Position numbers and translations under genes: made by a program. DNA of 64,000 nt from Chrysoperla carnea. Lineage: Eukaryota > Arthropoda > Insecta > Neuroptera > Chrysopidae. Positions within the stretch are counted from its first letter, which is position 1. Each line of letters begins with the position of its first letter. This document shows, piece by piece, positions 11,999 to 23,700 of this stretch. Under the pieces are notes generated by a model. It searched no databases, was not told where the DNA came from, and saw nothing but the letters and a program-made list of their open reading frames with translations. The stretch is taken from NCBI RefSeq assembly GCF_905475395.1, contig NC_058342.1:21672640-21736639 (forward strand), read 5' to 3'.

Positions 11999-12507
11999 TA
12001 TAGAGGATTTTCGTTCAAGTTGTCAAAATAAATTTTTGCATTTTTTTTTGTTTATTTGTTTTTTTAACATGGAGAAAGCCCTGGATATTAATATTGGTGA
12101 TATATTTTATCTACTTGGTGGATCAGTAAGGCCGTTGATGGAAGGAGAGGCGCTTTCTCGTTCCAAAAACTTGTTTTTCTGTGGTATCCAATCGAAGCAA
12201 AATAATTGTTTATTAATCAAATCTTCATGTTTGCAAACGTCGAACATCACAGAAAAACCTCATGAGATCTAAATCAAAGTGTTTGTAGCCAATGACAACA
12301 AAAAAATCGAATGCTATTGTTCTTGCAAAGCGGGCGCGGGAAGCAAGTGCAAGCATGTTTTTGCGACATTGTGCGACAACTGACGCCTGTAGATCTTGTT
12401 TTCCCACACTGGGGAACACCACAACGTTTTTCATTTTTGATAATTTCCATCTCAACAACAAAAACATTCAGCACTTGTGTAGCTGTCAAAACTCAAAATC
12501 CTCTATA
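11999..12507 (+). mobile_element. TIR element with SWIM zinc-finger coding remnant
   Basis: The ends are inverted: TATAGAGGATTTTCG at 11999 against AACTCAAAATCCTCTATA ending at 12507. Both lie at TA, consistent with a TA duplication. The plus frame reads through CLQTSNITEKPHEI (stop at 12270-12272) and, in the same frame, KKIECYCSCKAGAGSKCKHV, then a stop. CxCx(n)CxH after a CLQTS...KPHEV-like segment is the pattern of SWIM-type zinc-finger proteins found in many insect transposon-linked genes. So this is a decayed element, or one that captured a host fragment. It lies between the transporter and taxilin genes. Confidence 0.65.
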
Positions 12508-12719
12508 ATAGTTTCATTAATCCTCACTGCGCGGCGCCACCGTATCTTGCGATCGCCAATGACATGTATATTAGCATTACGTATATTATATTATAGGCAT
12601 TACTTTGAACGTACGGATAGCTTAGTCAGTAGAGACATGGCTATACATTTTGTCATTTTAGTGATTACCTATCAGCGCGGAGCCGGTGACAGAAAAACTT
12701 TATTAAAGATATGATTTCT

Positions 12720-12850
12720 ATGCTGCGTCAGATGCGTGCGTATACTGCTCTTATGAAGTCTAACGCAAGCGTTATCTTAGTTGCGTCAGCACCTGGTAGG
12801 AGCCATGCGGCTATACCTATCTTTGAGCAGTACTGACGGAGACGCAACAC
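12720..12850. repeat. Imperfect inverted repeat
   Basis: CTGCGTCAGATGCG...TACTGCTC at about 12722-12750 faces GAGCAGTACTGACGGAGACG at about 12825-12845. It may be a terminal or subterminal part of a Harbinger-like element whose transposase remnant lies just to the right. Weak support. Confidence 0.35.
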
Positions 12851-12970
12851 ACATAGATGTATGCAACTCTTTGTTTATGAAATACAATTTAGATACTTGC
12901 TTATGCGTGATACATTAATAAATAATTCGTTTTCAAAAATGGCTTCGAAAGTAGCGTTGATGACGAAAAA

Positions 12971-13219
12971 TTAGTGGGAAGTGTAGCTAAATTTCCGTGC
13001 GTTTACGATATAAGTAATAACCTGTATAAAAATCAAGTTGTGAAAGGCAATGTATATATGGAAGGAAGCTACAGCCAATTGTCCTTCAGGGGTAATAGGG
13101 AATTGATTTTTGTATGAAGAATTTGTCCTAATATCATCCTTTATAAGATCCAAGACATAATTAAACTGAGGGACGTTTAGCCTAAAAAATTTCCGAAACT
13201 TTTTGTCATCCTGCAGCAA
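12971..13219 (-). pseudogene. PIF/Harbinger transposase fragment (HARBI1-like N-terminal part)
   Basis: The minus-strand frame contains KKFRKFFRLNVPQFNYVLDL, then IKDDI and a PITPEGQLAVASF segment. This fits the start of Harbinger nucleases (F-x-FR-M/L-S...F-x-x-L-L...I, then ISPEEQLAVCLRFLATG). The match stops after LAVASF and the DDE core is absent, so it is a truncated remnant of a plain DNA transposon. A Harbinger-type MITE occurs at 57847-58162. Confidence 0.65.
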
Positions 13220-13899
13220 ATGCTGATTGATCAGTTTTGTAAAGAAACCTTAATATTTCCTTGTTTTATACAAAGTATGGAATTTCATTCTTTCATTTTT
13301 TTCAAAGTACGTTTTCTTAAAACCTACTATTTTTCTTCTAATTATCTCGATGAAAAACCGGACGGGTTATTTTTTTAAACTGAGATATTTTTTATAGAGG
13401 AAAGGGAGAGTAAAAATTTTGAAAATCGTGGGATGTTATTTATGGAAGACTCTAGAGGAGGAGGAAAGGAATTCGATTTTATTACAAATAAGAAGAAAAT
13501 TTTTGATTTTTGGTGACTTGACCACCCTGTATATTGCATTAAAAAATCAATAAATTAAAAATAAACAAAAAAATTTAAATTTTAGGTGTATAGCCCCTTA
13601 ATTAAGGGGTCAATGAATTTACTTATAAATTTTTTTTAAAGTTACGTTATTATGAAAAATCCAATCGAATTGAGAGAAAAAAAATGTTCAGCCTAAAATC
13701 TTTTGAAATTCAAACATTTCGTCAATAAAATTTAGCCATAACGTCAAATTTGAAATTTTAACACAGTTTATGCAACTTCACAAAAAATTTGTATACTGCA
13801 AAAATTTCGTTGTGTTTCAATCGAAATCACTCGCCATCAAAAAACGAAACCAATAATAAATAAAAATGGGTATAGGTTTTTTTTTTCAGTGCAACGATT
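13220..13899. other. Intergenic and taxilin downstream region
   Basis: AT-rich, with no recognised gene or repeat. The taxilin 3' end would be transcribed into this stretch on the minus strand. Confidence 0.5.
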
Positions 13900-16196
13900 T
13901 TAAACTTGATTTGTTTCAGTAGTTTTTGCAGGTTCCTGAATTTCAAGACTTTGTATTTGTTGATCAATGTCCTCTTTTTGTTGAATACATTTTAACTCAT
14001 CACGCAAAATATTAAGACTAGATTTAAGTTGACGTAAATTCTCTTCTTTTTGCTCAAGCGCATCCGGTGTTTGAAGCGTTTCTTCATTTTTTTCATTAAG
14101 TGGATCGGTTGGTTCTGGTACAATTGGTGGGGGTAAATTTTCGATGGTTGAATGATTATTAATAATAACTTCAGATGATGGTTTATTTTTTTCTATGCGT
14201 TGATATAAATCTAAGCGTTCCGTCTGCATGGCTCGGCACAGATCTTTAAGAATTTGGATCTGCTTATCGTACTGTATTTGAGTTTCCTTCAATTGTTGAT
14301 TTTCCCGACATAAGTCAATTAACTGTAAATTCGATTTTTTAAATTTTTCTTGATACATTGCATTTTCTTTAGCCATTTGATGTAATTTCACAGACATTTT
14401 ATCCATTTCGGATTGAAATGTTTCAAACATGTTATTGTTCTTTGCAACGGCCGAATGAAAATCTTCACACTGGTCACGATACATTTGAATTTGTTGTCGT
14501 AAACTTTCTGATGCTTTACGAAATTCATCACATTGTAATTTTTGTATTTCTAATTCGTTACGTAATACTTCTTTTTCCTTTTTATATGTTTCTTGATTTG
14601 CTAATATTTCACAATTACGTTGTTCAATTGTTGCTTCAGATAATTTACGTTCAATATCCATTTGTTTAATTAATGCTTCGACTTGTTCCTCGCGTTTTTC
14701 AACATGGGAACATAATATTTGAAACTTGGAATTTAATGCAATATTATCGTCACGTAATTTGGTGTTATTTTCGTTACCTTGTTGCATCATACTATTAATT
14801 TCGTTAATTGTTGCTTGAAAACGATTTGATACTTCTTTTCGTTTTTCTTCCTCATCTTTCATTCGTTGAGATGTTTCTTCCTGTAATGATTTGTATTTAG
14901 TAATCGAATCAATAAAATAAGGTTTTTGACCGAAAAACTCAAATTCAAAGTTTATTTTTCTGTGTCGAAAACCAGATTTGGGTACGTTTTTGGGATAATT
15001 GGCTTATTTTTGTCGCAGCTAACTAGCTTAAATAGCCGTTCAATTAACAGCCTAGCCTTTTTACTAAAAGGCGCCGTTTAACAAGCGGTCTAACTTAACA
15101 GTTAGGCAATTGACTTGTATCGATAGCGTTTAACTAAAGAATATAAGATAAAAGAACCCGTACATTTTTTTTACGCTTATATATCGAAAACGTTAAGATT
15201 TGGAGAAAATTGTCAAAAGTAAAAAAATACTTAGAATTTTCCAAAATATAATATCATATGGCTTTCAAATTAAATTTTTGACCGGAACCATAAAAGAATC
15301 TATAGTTTCATCAATAACGAGCTTTCGGCGAAATTTCCGCATTTTATTTTCAAATGCTTATATCTCGAAAACGGTGAGGTTAAGTACAAAAGGCCAGGGA
15401 TCAAAAAAAGCTTAAATTTCCCAAAATATAAAATCCAATAGTTTTTTTAAATGTAAAATAAAGAGAATGTGTCCAGAAGTAGAGAACTTCTGCCCTACCG
15501 TATGGGTGAAAATGCACAAATTCGCATGAATATGATTTTATTGAGGGCATGAAAATCTACTATCGCGGAGTTTTTTCCTTTATTAGAATGATTTTTCGGT
15601 TTCGTTTCTTAAATTATCATTATCGTCTTGTTTTAATATAAAATCTTAATAAAAGTTAGGTTACCATGGTAACAAATAATATAAAAATTACACAATTTTT
15701 GTGAACGCCTTTGTTAATCTATGTCTCCCTTTGATAAAAACAATATGGTAGTAGACATTTTAAGAAATTTAACCCTGATATTTCCAAATTATTGGATAAA
15801 AATATGTGTTGTTTTGAAAATTGAACTCACCTTAATACTTTTATTTTGTTTTTGAAGTTCACGACATAAATTTTCTAGGCGAGAATTGATTAATATTTGT
15901 CGATGTTTTTCATTAACTACTTGGTCATATTCTCGATGTAAAACCGTAATATTTTTCTCAGCAGTTTTCAATGACTGATCCAAATTTCTACGTTCCATTA
16001 ACAATTCCACACATTTATTGACTAGAACTGGTAACTTTTCTTCTGGTTTTAAATGTCGTATTAAATTATCAATATATTTTTCATCTTTTTTCCTATTTTT
16101 ATCATCGATTACCCGTTTTGTTCTACTTGTAGCCTTGTTCGTTGTTGATTCGGATGATTCAATTGTATTTGATTCAACATTTTCTTCACCTTCCAT
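13900..16196 (-). CDS. Txln: Taxilin, syntaxin-binding coiled-coil protein
   Basis: Two exons, 15831-16196 (122 codons) and 13900-14880 (326 codons plus TAA), joined AAG|GTGAGT...CAG|GAA in phase 0, giving 448 residues. The ATG at 16196 (MEGEENVESN) is the only ATG in frame near the 5' end. The N-terminal 50 residues are charged and low in order. From about 60 the taxilin block begins: IRHLKPEEKLPVL, then RLENLCRELQKQNKSIK at the exon end, matching SKLESLCRELQRHNKTLK of alpha-taxilin. The long second exon is continuous heptad coiled coil with the family signatures RFQATINEI, QMYRDQCEDFHSAVAKNNNM and LKDLCRAMQTERLDLYQRIE. The last 80 residues are acidic and Glu/Gln rich. Known: taxilins bind syntaxins and are implicated in vesicle traffic; human paralogues also bind nascent-polypeptide factors. 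Intron 14881-15830 holds repeat family 3 and a diverged tandem repeat. Confidence 0.93.
15012..15130 (+). repeat. Interspersed repeat family 3, copy 2
   Basis: TCGCAGCTAACTAGCTTAA followed by TAGCCGTTCAATTAACAGCC and TTTTTACTAAAAGGCG, shared with 3390-3510 and partly with 36500-36620. It lies in the taxilin intron. Confidence 0.6.
15174..15440 (+). repeat. Diverged tandem duplication, period about 183 bp
   Basis: GCTTATATATCGAAAACG at about 15175 recurs as GCTTATATCTCGAAAACG at about 15358, and each is followed about 60 bp later by TTCCAAAATATAATATC or TCCCAAAATATAAAATC. There are two units, the second truncated. Taxilin intron. Confidence 0.5.
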
Positions 16197-16469
16197 TACA
16201 AAAAAATGCTTGATGTTTTCACGTTTTTTTAAATTTTCCAAAAAAAAATTAATTGTGTTCACCTAATCGTCAATTAAAAAAAAATTATTAACTGACACAT
16301 TATGAATTGTAAAATATTATTTATTAGTAACCGGTTGAATGATTGAAAAATAACTGCCAACCTAAGTAAATAAAATTTCATTTATTAAAATAACTATAGA
16401 CTTATTTATATTAATAGACTGAGTTCATGCAAGGGTCTAATGGACCATTTACACCAATGATTCTCAAAG

Positions 16470-16575
16470 TGGTCAATGAACCCCCGGTGATCCACGGAGA
16501 CCTACAAGGGATCCATGTAAGAAAAAATAATTGGGGGTCTGTGAGATGTAAATGAGGGTCCACAATCATCGATCT
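16470..16575 (+). mobile_element. Fragment resembling a hAT (Charlie-like) terminus
   Basis: CACCAATGATTCTCAAAGTG followed by GG/CC-rich GATCCACGGAGACC resembles the hAT terminal pattern CAGTGNTTCTCAAANTGG. No partner end or target duplication is visible. Low confidence. Confidence 0.35.
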
Positions 16576-16689
16576 CATTAAAAAACTTAATTTTATTTTG
16601 GTTTCAGTCTCATAAATAAATATGTTAAAATTAAATGTTAAATTTTAGACCTCACTACAGTTGGAAATGAGTCAAAAGAGATATTTTGA

Positions 16690-17765
16690 AGTTGATGAAT
16701 TTTCAAAAATGTAATATTAGGACCCATCTTCTAAGCCGTTTCGAGATAAAACAAAAGTTTAAATGTAAAGAATGTTCCTTATAAGAAATAAAAAACTTTC
16801 ATTTGAAACATTTTTTCGTAAACGTCACTGATTATTCGCGAGGGCGCAAATTAGGACAAAATTTTGGTGTCTATTTTCTCCAAAACTATAAAATATATGG
16901 AGTTGAAAATTTGCAGGTAGCTTCCAACTAGTAGTCTTATGAAACATTTTCGAAAAACGAAAAAAAAATTTAGAGTTTGAGTTCGTAAATGAGCAACATA
17001 GATCAATTGGATCTCCTACATCTTGACCCAATTGGCAAATCGTTACAGGTAGAACAAAATTTTAAAATTAAACAAGTGAAAGCAAACAATTGCCTAAGTT
17101 AATTGTTGAAATACCATGTATAAACAGTTTTGATTACGCAATCGTTTGTTTTTTTAAGTCATGTAAGTAAAAAAAGATAGCCGCTCTTAGAGAGTCACAT
17201 ATACATACATGTCACACACATATAACTGATATTCTCATATAATACATACTAAATAATTTGTACCCTCATGGGTACACAGTGATGTTAATAAAAAAATGTT
17301 TCAAACCAAAGTTGTTTACCTTTTTTATAAGAAATAACTTCTACTTTAAAACTTTTGTTCTATCTTTAACGGTTTACAAGATGAGATTTTTTTCATTTGA
17401 TTAAACGAGCAAAAAAATTTAAAAATACTTTCAAAATTTTCCAAAATATTTTCTAAAATTCTTTTCATTCATCTAGTATATTTCACAAGACAACTAATTG
17501 AAGCTCCGTGTAAATTTTCAACTCCCTATCTTTTATAGTTTTGGAGAAAATGGACACCAAATTTTGTCCTAAGTTGCGCCCCCACGGGTAATGCAGTAAT
17601 GTTTACGAAAAAATGTTTTAAACAAAAGTTGTTAATTTTTTTATAAGGAATAACTTTTGCGCTTAAACTTTTGTTCTATCTCTAACGGTTTATAAGATGG
17701 ATCATTTTTCATTTGATTGAATGAGCAAACAAAATTCCATTTTAAAATTGGTATATCTCGGTCAA
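16690..17765. repeat. Cluster of repeat family 1 pieces in opposite orientations
   Basis: 16705-17065 carries family-1 sequence in sense orientation (GACCCATCTTCTAAGCCG, then ACATTTTTTCGTAAAC and the GTAAATGAGCAACATAG block). 17073-17420 is an antisense copy starting AACAAGTGAAAGCAAAC. 17440-17760 continues with an antisense module (TTTATAGTTTTGGAGAAAAT) found only in a longer subfamily. This is repeated insertion or rearrangement of one family between taxilin and UNC-50. Confidence 0.6.
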
Positions 17766-20270
17766 TTTTGAAGCTAGGATATTAAAAAAAAAAAAAGAAA
17801 AAATGCACAATTAAATCAGCTAGAACTTTTATTTGAACTTTTTTTGTAATTTGAAAACAACTGATTAAAACTCCCAACTACCCAAAAAAGGGATTAAGCA
17901 CCATCCTGAGGGGTTGATTTTTTGGCACGAAGTTTTTACAATCTAATAAACACTTTGAAAAATTTCAAAGATGCAATATTTTATTTTTTTAACTTTGTTA
18001 TGCTATTTGTAGGATAAACACCACACACGTGTTTCTCAATATTTTTACTTATGTTCAAAAAATGTTTAATAACATTGAGAAATTTATTGCAAAAAATATG
18101 ATATTACAAAAATTTATTACAACAGCAAAAATGAAGCGTTTAAAACAAAAAAAAAGTACTTACTGATATTCGATAACTAATATATTTTATTATTAAAAAT
18201 TAAAATGATCGAACCAAAATACTGAGCTATATTTAGAATGCGATTATATGTCGTATATAAGTACAACGTACCTACGTTATTATAACGCGGAATTATTTTT
18301 AATTTGTATTTCGTAATAATAAAATAAAACTAAGTTTTTTATAATAAAATATTTTATTTTTAATATAACTAGTATTAATTTTTATATGAAATGTGTTTTC
18401 TTTTTAATTTTTAATCGCTGGTTTGTTATTTACCTGTTTCAATCACAAAGACGAAAGGTGAAATTTTAAAGAACGCTAACTTGCCAATTTCTGAATAGAC
18501 GTAGTCTATTGAACGTATTATAAATTTTTCGTTTTAAATATGAAAATAATGCAAATGATTCCACACAAACTTCTATTCCCGTTTTGAATCTTTATACCAT
18601 GTATACAGCGTGAAACTAAAAAAATAGGTTTAATCGAGGAAAATGCTTCAAACGAAAAATATTAATTTCAGAGGTACACATCTTATACGAGTATTGAATT
18701 CAATCTAAGTTTTCCGGTTAATAAAACATACAAGATGATAGACATACTTATAACAACTCAAGTCATATACCACAGTTTACTGTCGGCTCAGAGTGTTAGC
18801 TTTTATTTTTTTTTTATGTTTATAATTTTATATTAAAAGTTATTTCGAAGTTCGGAGAATTCTCTATTTTTTTCTACAAATTATAATATCTATAATATTG
18901 TAAATTTAGAAGCGCTTCTTACATGATTCTTTACTTTTTGTTTTACGTATAAAACACACTTTTTGTTTTGCGCCCCAATAGGGTATTCCACCATTTTTGA
19001 AAAAGTACTTCAAAATGTTGATTTTGCTAATAAAAAGCCACCAAAAACGGAAAAATACACACGCTTTCTTGCCAAAAACTTAAATTAAATTTTAAACCTT
19101 TTTTAAACTGTCAAAAACGCGGGCATCCAATTTGATGACGTAATATGGGTATCACTAAACGAAATAACAAAAATAAGTTTGACAGATATATTCATAGACA
19201 TCTGATTATATTAAATATAAATACTTATTATCTATGTATATATTATACCCAGCTGTCTACACTGAACTAGCTGATGGTCTATGGCTCCTACCGCTATGAC
19301 ATCACAGCAGGGCTTACCCGCGTTTTAGGTCACGTGATATACAGTTTAAAAATTAGGGTTTTTAATTTAAATATTTTAAAAGAAAAATGTGCTTTTATGA
19401 CTCGAAATCAGAATATTTAAGTTTATACATAAATTTTAACTTTTTTCAAATTTCATGATTTATTTTTGACTAACGATAATACCCTATTTCTGTTGCGCCG
19501 GTGACGGGTGCCTCCTTTGCTACGCTTAGTAACGGACCAGTCTAGTCCATCCAAATTTTGTCAAATTTTGATAAACCAAGTAGGTATGTAATCCTACTAA
19601 AATTGGGTCATGCTTTATAAATTTTCATGTCCTGGGCCTCTTATTTTTTTTAGAAATAGCTAGAAAAAAAGATATCACAGCTGAAAAGAACGACCCAGAA
19701 TTAGTGGGTTTCAAAAACAATTCCAACAAGATCGCATAAAATTTGCCTGTGTTAACAAAAATATCGAATTTTTTTATACTTTATGACGTCATCAGAACGA
19801 AAGTCAATTAATTGAAGCTCAAATATTTTCAGCTTCGCTATTTTTTATCTAGATGGCACTCTGATCGAAATTATACCATGTGATCATATTTGACGCTAGA
19901 AGCCAGCTTCAAGCGTCCCGATGAAATCGCACCTTAACATTGCAATATAAATATGTTTTTTCCTCTATAATTTTGACGTGGTGTTTTTTTTTCTGTTGTT
20001 GGTACTATGTATATGGCGCACATATTGACGACGCGGGAAATTTTTAATTTTTCAATTTCATTTTCCGAATGAAAAAGTATTATATAATTATATATAATTT
20101 ATAAATTTAATATATAATTTTAAACAATTATATTGAATCGTATTTTGAGTTTCTAAAAAAATAATAGTTTAATTATTTTTTCAATTGGCTAAAGATTTCG
20201 ATTATAGGAAAGTGAAAATAAGCGATTTTTTACCATTGTGGCTCCTAAATAGCTAATCATGCCACATAAT
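17766..20270. other. Intergenic, no gene seen
   Basis: AT-rich spacer downstream of UNC-50. A weak inverted pair, GCGCCCCAATAGGGTATTCC near 18972 and ATACCCTATTTCTGTTGCGC near 19480, may mark a decayed element of about 530 bp. No coding signal was recognised on either strand. Confidence 0.45.
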
Positions 20271-20274
20271 TTTA

Positions 20275-20590
20275 TCGTTTGGCTACTGATAGCCAAAGTG
20301 GCTATTTTCGTTTTTATAGTTTGATTTTACGGACAAAAGATATTGACCTATGTTGCTCATTTACGAACTGAACTTCACCTTTTTACGTCCTGGACATGCT
20401 ATAAAAATTTCAGATTGATATCTCTTTTCGATTTTGAGTTATCGTGTTGACAGATAGACAGACAGACGGGCGAATAACCGGAAATGGACTCTTTGGGTGA
20501 TTTTATGAACATCTATATCAAAATTTTGGACTAAACTTGGGACTAAACTTATAAATATTACATATATACAGGATATAAATCGTTTGACCG
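20275..20590 (-). repeat. Repeat family 1, truncated copy
   Basis: Contains ACCTATGTTGCTCATTTACG, the antisense AGACAGACAGACGGGCG simple repeat and the end ATATATACAGGATATAAAT. The CACTTGTT half is missing. It is intergenic, next to the UNC-50 stop. Confidence 0.6.
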
Positions 20591-20732
20591 ATGACATTAA
20601 TCGGATAACATAAAATAAAAAACCGTTATTTACAATGTTAATAATGCGACGAGAATTTTTTTTTAAATATAATTTGTTTAAAAACTATGTACAAAAACAT
20701 GAACAATAAATTGAATATATAAATAATTTATT

Positions 20733-23700
20733 TCATTTCACACGATTATGATAAAATTCCATAACGGTATGACTGACATTCCATCCAGATATTATTGAAA
20801 TAATATAAAATAACACTAATACTGGAACTGATGATAGTATTAAATTCGTTTTGTGTAAAAATGGCAAACCTGAAATAAAATTATATTTTATTAATTCTCA
20901 TGCTTTTGACAATTTCATAATACAGTGAAACTTGGATAAGTGAAAAAATTCTATAACTGGAACTCATGCTGAGATCCCAACACTTTGGCATTGAATTACC
21001 TGTGTTAGTGTGATGAAGAAAATATCTATACCTGGAATTTGCTCTTTCGATTTTATCGTCATAGTTGCCTCTATAACAGAGACAACGAGTGAATTTTGTA
21101 TGCATTAACCTTTGTAACTAAGATAACATCGTTTTGTTTGTTTGTTTACTTACTTATTCTTATTCTACCCACAAATTCTGCACTTAACTAATTTTGAGCC
21201 TCAAATTTTAGTTTTGCTTTACTATAATACGGATGTTTATTTGAAAAATGCCGAAACGAAAGTTCAAATCGTTATCAATGCGTGAAAAACTGAAGTTAAT
21301 TACTGCTTATGAAAGTGAGAAGACACGCGATGAAGTCTGTGTCGAATTTAATGTGCCAAAATCTTGTCTTTGTATAATAATTCAGAATAAAGATAAAATT
21401 GAATAACAATGTTCTGAAGAACAAGAAAAACTAAAACGTGTACGTTTATCAGAATATCCTGAACTTGAACAGTGTTTGCTAACATGGGTCAAGCAACTTC
21501 GTTACAAACACGTTGCCGGTAAGTAGATCGATGATTAAAGAAAAAGCACAAGATTTCGAGCGAAGGCTCGTTTTTCATAATTTTTGTAGCATGGTTGGTT
21601 GGAAGGGTTTAAAAAAAGAAACGGTATAATTTTCAAAGCAATTTGTGGAGAAGTAACGCTGTTGATGTTAACAAATGTAGCCAATGAATTGAAGACCTGC
21701 CAGTTCTTCTGCGCAATTATAATGTTGATGATATTTTTAACGCAGGCGAAGCGGGTTTATTTTGTCTACCCAATAAAACTTTCACTTTAAAAGGTGAGTC
21801 CTGTCATGGCGGAAAACTTAGTAAAGAGCGCGTTACAATACTTCTGGGTGCTAACATGTCAGGAACTGGAAAAATGTCTATATTATTAATCGGAAAATCT
21901 AAAATTCCAAGATTTTTGAAACGTGTTAAAACTTTGCCTGTGAATTACCAAAATAATAAAAAAGCATGGATGACATCTTTTGATTCCTAATAAAGATGAA
22001 AACTCATTATTTTATATGTTATTTTATTTAATAATCGCACTTCTATAATTACTGTAAAAACCTGGGGAATGAGATTCAAAAACACATAAAATAAATAAAC
22101 TTATAAATCATATAATTGCTGACATTCTTATGGAAACTAAAAAAAAAAACAAAACCCAGTAAATTTCATTTTAGTAATAATTATGATTAATAATCGAATC
22201 ATTTTAGTAACAGTTATGAGACATAGAGGTCACAAATTCCTAAACATAAGGAGATCCACGATAAAATCGAAAAACGAATCTCAGATATAAAGATTTGCTT
22301 CGCCCCACTAACAGAGGTAATTCAATGCTAAATTGTTGGGACCTCAGCATGAGTTCCAGTTATGAAGGTTCACTTATTCAGATCCCACTTAACCAAGTTC
22401 CACTGTATATTATTTATTAATTATTACTTACAATTATAACCAAGAAAAGTGATGTAAACGTAATAACAAATTCCAACCAGCCAAAATGAGTTGCCAATGA
22501 ATCTGGATATAAACCATTCATGATTAATGATACCATTGTAAAAAAATAATTGCCATATATGTATCATGACAAATTGTGGAAAGAATGCATTTAAGTGTAC
22601 ATCAAATGCGTAACCCCATTCAATATCTTGTAAATCGTTACAATCGCGTCGTAAATATTTATTACCAAAAAACCAAAATAATGTTGCTACTATAATTCCG
22701 CATCCTATGCAGTCAACTAATACCACATACACTAAAAATTTTATTAATTGTATGATACCTAATCGAAGTACAATGGCGAATGCTATCGATGATACTAAAA
22801 CAAAACAAAAACTATTATTAATGGAGGTAATAAAATCGAAGAAATGACTAAAATATCGAAATTTAATTAATTCAGTCAAATTATATATGAAAAGGGGGTG
22901 AATCTTGCATCAAATCAGGTATTTTTGTTTTTTTTGATATATTGTTTGCAATGTAAAGGCAACGATCGAATCATAATAAGCCGAAAAATAAGAAAAACTT
23001 TGACCTTATTTAAGTTTTTGCCGATTTTGACCCGGAAGGACTGCTTTTTCATCTAAAAGTTTTTTTTTTTTTTTAATATTTTGTTTGCAATGCAGAGGTA
23101 ATCTTAAATCCAAATTTTTAACCTCGGCAGACGACCGGATCATGCCGAAAAATAAGAAAAACCTCGAAAATATTAACTTTATTTTAGTTTTTGTCAATTT
23201 TGAATCTCATTTTTAAAGAAGGTTAAATTTGCAACAATTTGAGATCAAGTCGGCTTTTATAGGACCGATAGTTTCTCAGATATAGCTTTCAAAGTTAGTC
23301 TATTTTGTCAAGTTATCCGATTTTACGCAAAATTTCACCTTGAGTAAACCGATAGAACAAAAGTTTAAATGTAAAAAAGGTTTCTTATAAAAAAATTAAA
23401 AACTTTGTCTTGTATTGTCAAGTTAACATAACATAATTAACCATCAAAACTTAAAATATATATTTTTTTAAATTTGTGTACCCACTACGTGCACATACAT
23501 CCTTAATTAATCGGACACAACGGGTTTTTTTCTTCAATAATTTATTAAGGTTTTAACTTTAAATAGTTTTTTTTTTTTTTTTTTTAAATTTCCACCGACT
23601 AGTTTGGGAGAAATCTATGAAAACATATCATCTATCTACCGCTTTCTTACAAGACCAATGTTAAATATATATTGGATCCTCCATTTCTAATTTCCCAATT

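Noticed and set aside
16018-16266. Plus-strand frame opposite taxilin exon 1, and a GTG-started extension of taxilin to 16262
   Set aside because: The plus frame is a shadow of the taxilin coding strand. The extension has no ATG and is T/A-rich leader, so the ATG at 16196 is preferred.
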